From: an uncultured Roseiflexaceae bacterium
GTDB lineage: Bacteria; Chloroflexota; Chloroflexia; Chloroflexales; Roseiflexaceae
NCBI GenBank assembly: GCA_937974195.1
Contig: CALJIC010000045.1
Span: forward strand, 1-23,391
DNA length: 23,391 bases
Direction of reading: 5' to 3'
Shown here piece after piece: positions 21,909-23,391 of the stretch. The position numbers were made by a program, and so were the translations under genes. The notes under the pieces were generated by a model that saw only the letters and a program-made list of their open reading frames with translations, did no database searches and had not been told where the DNA came from. How positions within the stretch are numbered: the first letter of the stretch is position 1; every line of letters begins with the position of its first letter.

Positions 21909-21932
21909 CCCCTCCCCGCTTGCGGGGAGGGG
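21909..21932. terminator. 11-bp GC hairpin, possible bidirectional terminator
   Basis: CCCCTCCCCGC pairs perfectly with GCGGGGAGGGG around TT. It lies 45 bases from the stop of the S2P gene and 155 bases past the Rmt stop. No T tract follows on either strand, so it may be a repeat element rather than a true intrinsic terminator. Confidence 0.4.
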
Positions 21933-21976
21933 GAAGCGGGAGGGGCGCAAAGACGAAGGCGGGGCACGGGGGCGCC

Positions 21977-23107
21977 TCAGCCCCCGACCACCAGAAGCGG
22001 CGCCGGCATAAACAGCAGCACGAACACGCACAGCCCGAGCACCGCCAGCGCGGTGTGCCCCGGCCCGAGCCGGCTGATGTCGTTGAGCGGTGGCGGGTGG
22101 CGCGGGCCGATCAGGAAGGCCAGCACCGCCCAGAGCAGCCACGTCTCGGACACGAGCACGCCCAGCAGCAGGCACATCGCGATCATCGCGTAGGCCAGGT
22201 GCTGGGCGTGCCGCCCGAGCAGCGCGTAGGCCACGTGCCCGCCGTCCAGCTGGCCGAGCGGCATCAGGTTGAGCATCGTCACCAGCAGGCCGATCCAGGC
22301 GCCCCACGCCACCGAGTTCAGCTGCACGTCCACGCCCCCGCCCGGCAGCCACTGGCGGAAGACCAGCCACTTGAGCCCGGCGTACAGCAGCGAGTTGCCC
22401 TCCTGCATGTAGCCGCCGGGCGGCGGGGGCCCGACCGTCGAGGTCGACAGCCCGTACAGCAGGAGCGGGATGGCCACCGCCAGCCCGGCCAGCGGCCCGG
22501 CGATCCCGATCTCCAGCACGGTGCGCCGGTCCTCCATCGGCTCGCGCTGCACGATCACCGCCCCCATCGTCCCGGTGGCCATGATGATCCCGCCCGGCGT
22601 CGGGATCGGCGGGAACGGGATGAAGTACGGCAGGCTCACCGGGGCGCGCCGCAGGCGGCCCACGATGTAGTGCCCCAGCTCGTGGACGAGCAGGATCGTG
22701 AGCAGCGTCGCGGCGAAGGGCAGGCCCGCGCCGATCATGGCCGGGCTGCTGAAGATGTCGACGCCCTCGTACAGCGCGCCGGTCGCCAGCGTCGTGAGCA
22801 CGGTGGTGGCGAACAGCAGCGCCGGGAGCGCGACGCGCTGGCGTTGGCGCTTCAGCACGCCCGGCAGCGCCAGCAGCTCGTCCGCGTCCCCCTGCTGCCG
22901 CAGGAACGGCGTGAACCCCAGCGCCTCGAGGCGCGCGCGGATAGCGCGGTAGACCTGCTCCGCCGGCGCGCGCAGCCGGCCGCGCAGCGTCAGTGCCCCG
23001 TTCTCGTCCCAGGCGTAGCTGTCGAAGTCCATCAGCCCGTCCAGCGCCGCGCGCACCTGGCCCAGCAGCGCCAGCCGGTCGACGCCGGCGGCCGTGTTCT
23101 GGCTCAT
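21977..23107 (-). CDS. site-2 protease family (M50) membrane metalloprotease, EGY-like
   Basis: The 376-residue protein has a soluble N-terminal region (1-85) that resembles a small alpha/beta domain, then seven to eight TM helices. The zinc motif H-E-L-G-H is at 142-146 in TILLVHELGHYIVGRLRRAP, and the third ligand Asp288 is in N-L-M-P-L-G-Q-L-D-G-G-H (280-291). The PYFIPFPPIPTPGG segment between them is typical of the EGY1/S2P group found in cyanobacteria, plastids and Chloroflexota. It should cleave within membrane helices, perhaps releasing transcription factors or anti-sigma domains. I choose ATG 23107, one base after the stop of the upstream gene and with AAGG five bases upstream; ATG 23119 would overlap that gene by 11 bases. 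The arrangement suggests translational coupling. No substrate is identifiable. Confidence 0.92.
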   Translation of the reverse strand: MSQNTAAGVDRLALLGQVRAALDGLMDFDSYAWDENGALTLRGRLRAPAEQVYRAIRARLEALGFTPFLRQQGDADELLALPGVLKRQRQRVALPALLFATTVLTTLATGALYEGVDIFSSPAMIGAGLPFAATLLTILLVHELGHYIVGRLRRAPVSLPYFIPFPPIPTPGGIIMATGTMGAVIVQREPMEDRRTVLEIGIAGPLAGLAVAIPLLLYGLSTSTVGPPPPGGYMQEGNSLLYAGLKWLVFRQWLPGGGVDVQLNSVAWGAWIGLLVTMLNLMPLGQLDGGHVAYALLGRHAQHLAYAMIAMCLLLGVLVSETWLLWAVLAFLIGPRHPPPLNDISRLGPGHTALAVLGLCVFVLLFMPAPLLVVGG

Positions 23108-23108
23108 G

Positions 23109-23391
23109 TCAGCCTTCATCGAGAAACACCCGGTAGTTCAGCTCCGGGAAGGGATTATCCAGCTCCTCGAGCTCCTCCAGGTACGGCAGCGCCTCGTCGG
23201 GGGAGTCCGCCTCGGCCAGCGCGCACAGCTGCTCGCAGCGCCGGAGGTGCTCCATCGCCCGCTCGGGCGGCGTCTCGTCCGGCTCGGCCCCCTGCAGCGC
23301 CCAGTCGCTCGACTGCGCCAGGAGCAGCTCGCGCAGCGCCTGGTTCAGCAGCCGCTCGCGGACGCCGGTGGCGTGGGGGTGCGCGCGCGCC
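23109..23391 (-). CDS. GH57 1,4-alpha-glucan branching enzyme, C-terminal fragment
   Basis: Ninety-four codons are visible before the TGA at 23109-23111; the rest lies beyond the right edge. The sequence ATGVRERLLNQALRELLLAQ continues into SSDWAL and a helical stretch EHLRRCEQLCALAEADSP, then ends LEELEELDNPFPELNYRVFL. The L-N-Q-A-x-R-E-L-L-L-A-Q-S-S-D-W motif and the closing D-N-P-F-P-E-L-N-Y-R are characteristic of the C-terminal helical domain of GH57 branching enzymes (the DUF1957-containing group) that make alpha-1,6 branches in glycogen. The catalytic domain is outside the window, so activity cannot be judged. The gene is directly upstream of and probably coupled to the S2P gene, a pairing that has no obvious functional link. 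Confidence 0.82.
   Translation of the reverse strand, partial: ARAHPHATGVRERLLNQALRELLLAQSSDWALQGAEPDETPPERAMEHLRRCEQLCALAEADSPDEALPYLEELEELDNPFPELNYRVFLDEG

Overview
This is a very GC-rich, gene-dense chromosomal window. It looks like a member of the Chloroflexota, most plausibly class Chloroflexia (Roseiflexus/Kouleothrix-like); that assignment is inference from style, not from a marker gene. The hints are lipoproteins with long Pro/Ala/Thr linkers after the lipobox, an ECF-like sigma factor without an anti-sigma partner, a kinase-less membrane sensor module, an EGY-type S2P protease behind a GH57 glucan branching enzyme, and tandem and palindromic repeats confined to intergenic DNA. I see no tRNA, rRNA, CRISPR array, transposase or phage gene. 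The window reads as host chromosome, with some patches of different base composition.

Layout. 1-930 (minus): a DinB-like protein cut by the left edge, and a VOC/glyoxalase-fold protein. 1120-5387 (plus): a secreted lipoprotein with a terminator-like hairpin, a GH3 glycosidase, and a low-molecular-weight phosphatase-like protein. 5429-6946 (minus): a PDZ plus multi-TM sensor-like protein with no kinase. 7200-8999 (plus): an SLC13-type permease with two RCK_C domains. 9024-9101 (minus): a possible 25-residue membrane peptide. 9227-11053 (plus): an APH-like phosphotransferase and an endonuclease/exonuclease/phosphatase-family hydrolase.

11046-15275 (plus) is the most coherent system: a cobalamin uptake and salvage operon. 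An extended -10 promoter overlaps the stop codon of the preceding gene. A cobalamin riboswitch follows, then a strong Shine-Dalgarno site with a tiny reading frame, then an intrinsic terminator, then btuF-, btuC- and btuD-like genes and cobU. The riboswitch plus terminator explains how the operon could be turned off when B12 is plentiful. Octamer repeat tracts in inverted orientation separate btuF from btuC. A cluster of palindromes, including a perfect 20-bp hairpin, separates btuC from btuD.

15330-17052: an ECF-like sigma factor (minus) and a Crp/Fnr regulator (plus) diverge from a 430-base control region. 17126-17314 (minus): a small hypothetical protein. 17611-21753 (plus): a probable operon of aldo/keto reductase, PHP-domain phosphoesterase, a divergent tRNA-guanine transglycosylase, and a clear homologue of the Arm/Rmt/FmrO 16S rRNA m7G1405 methyltransferases, the family behind high-level aminoglycoside resistance. 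21977-23391 (minus): an S2P-type metalloprotease coupled to the 3' end of a GH57 branching-enzyme gene that runs off the right edge.

Points most worth a second look: the Rmt homologue next to an unusual TGT, the architecture of the riboswitch leader, the dispersed palindromic repeat family, and the putative micro-protein.
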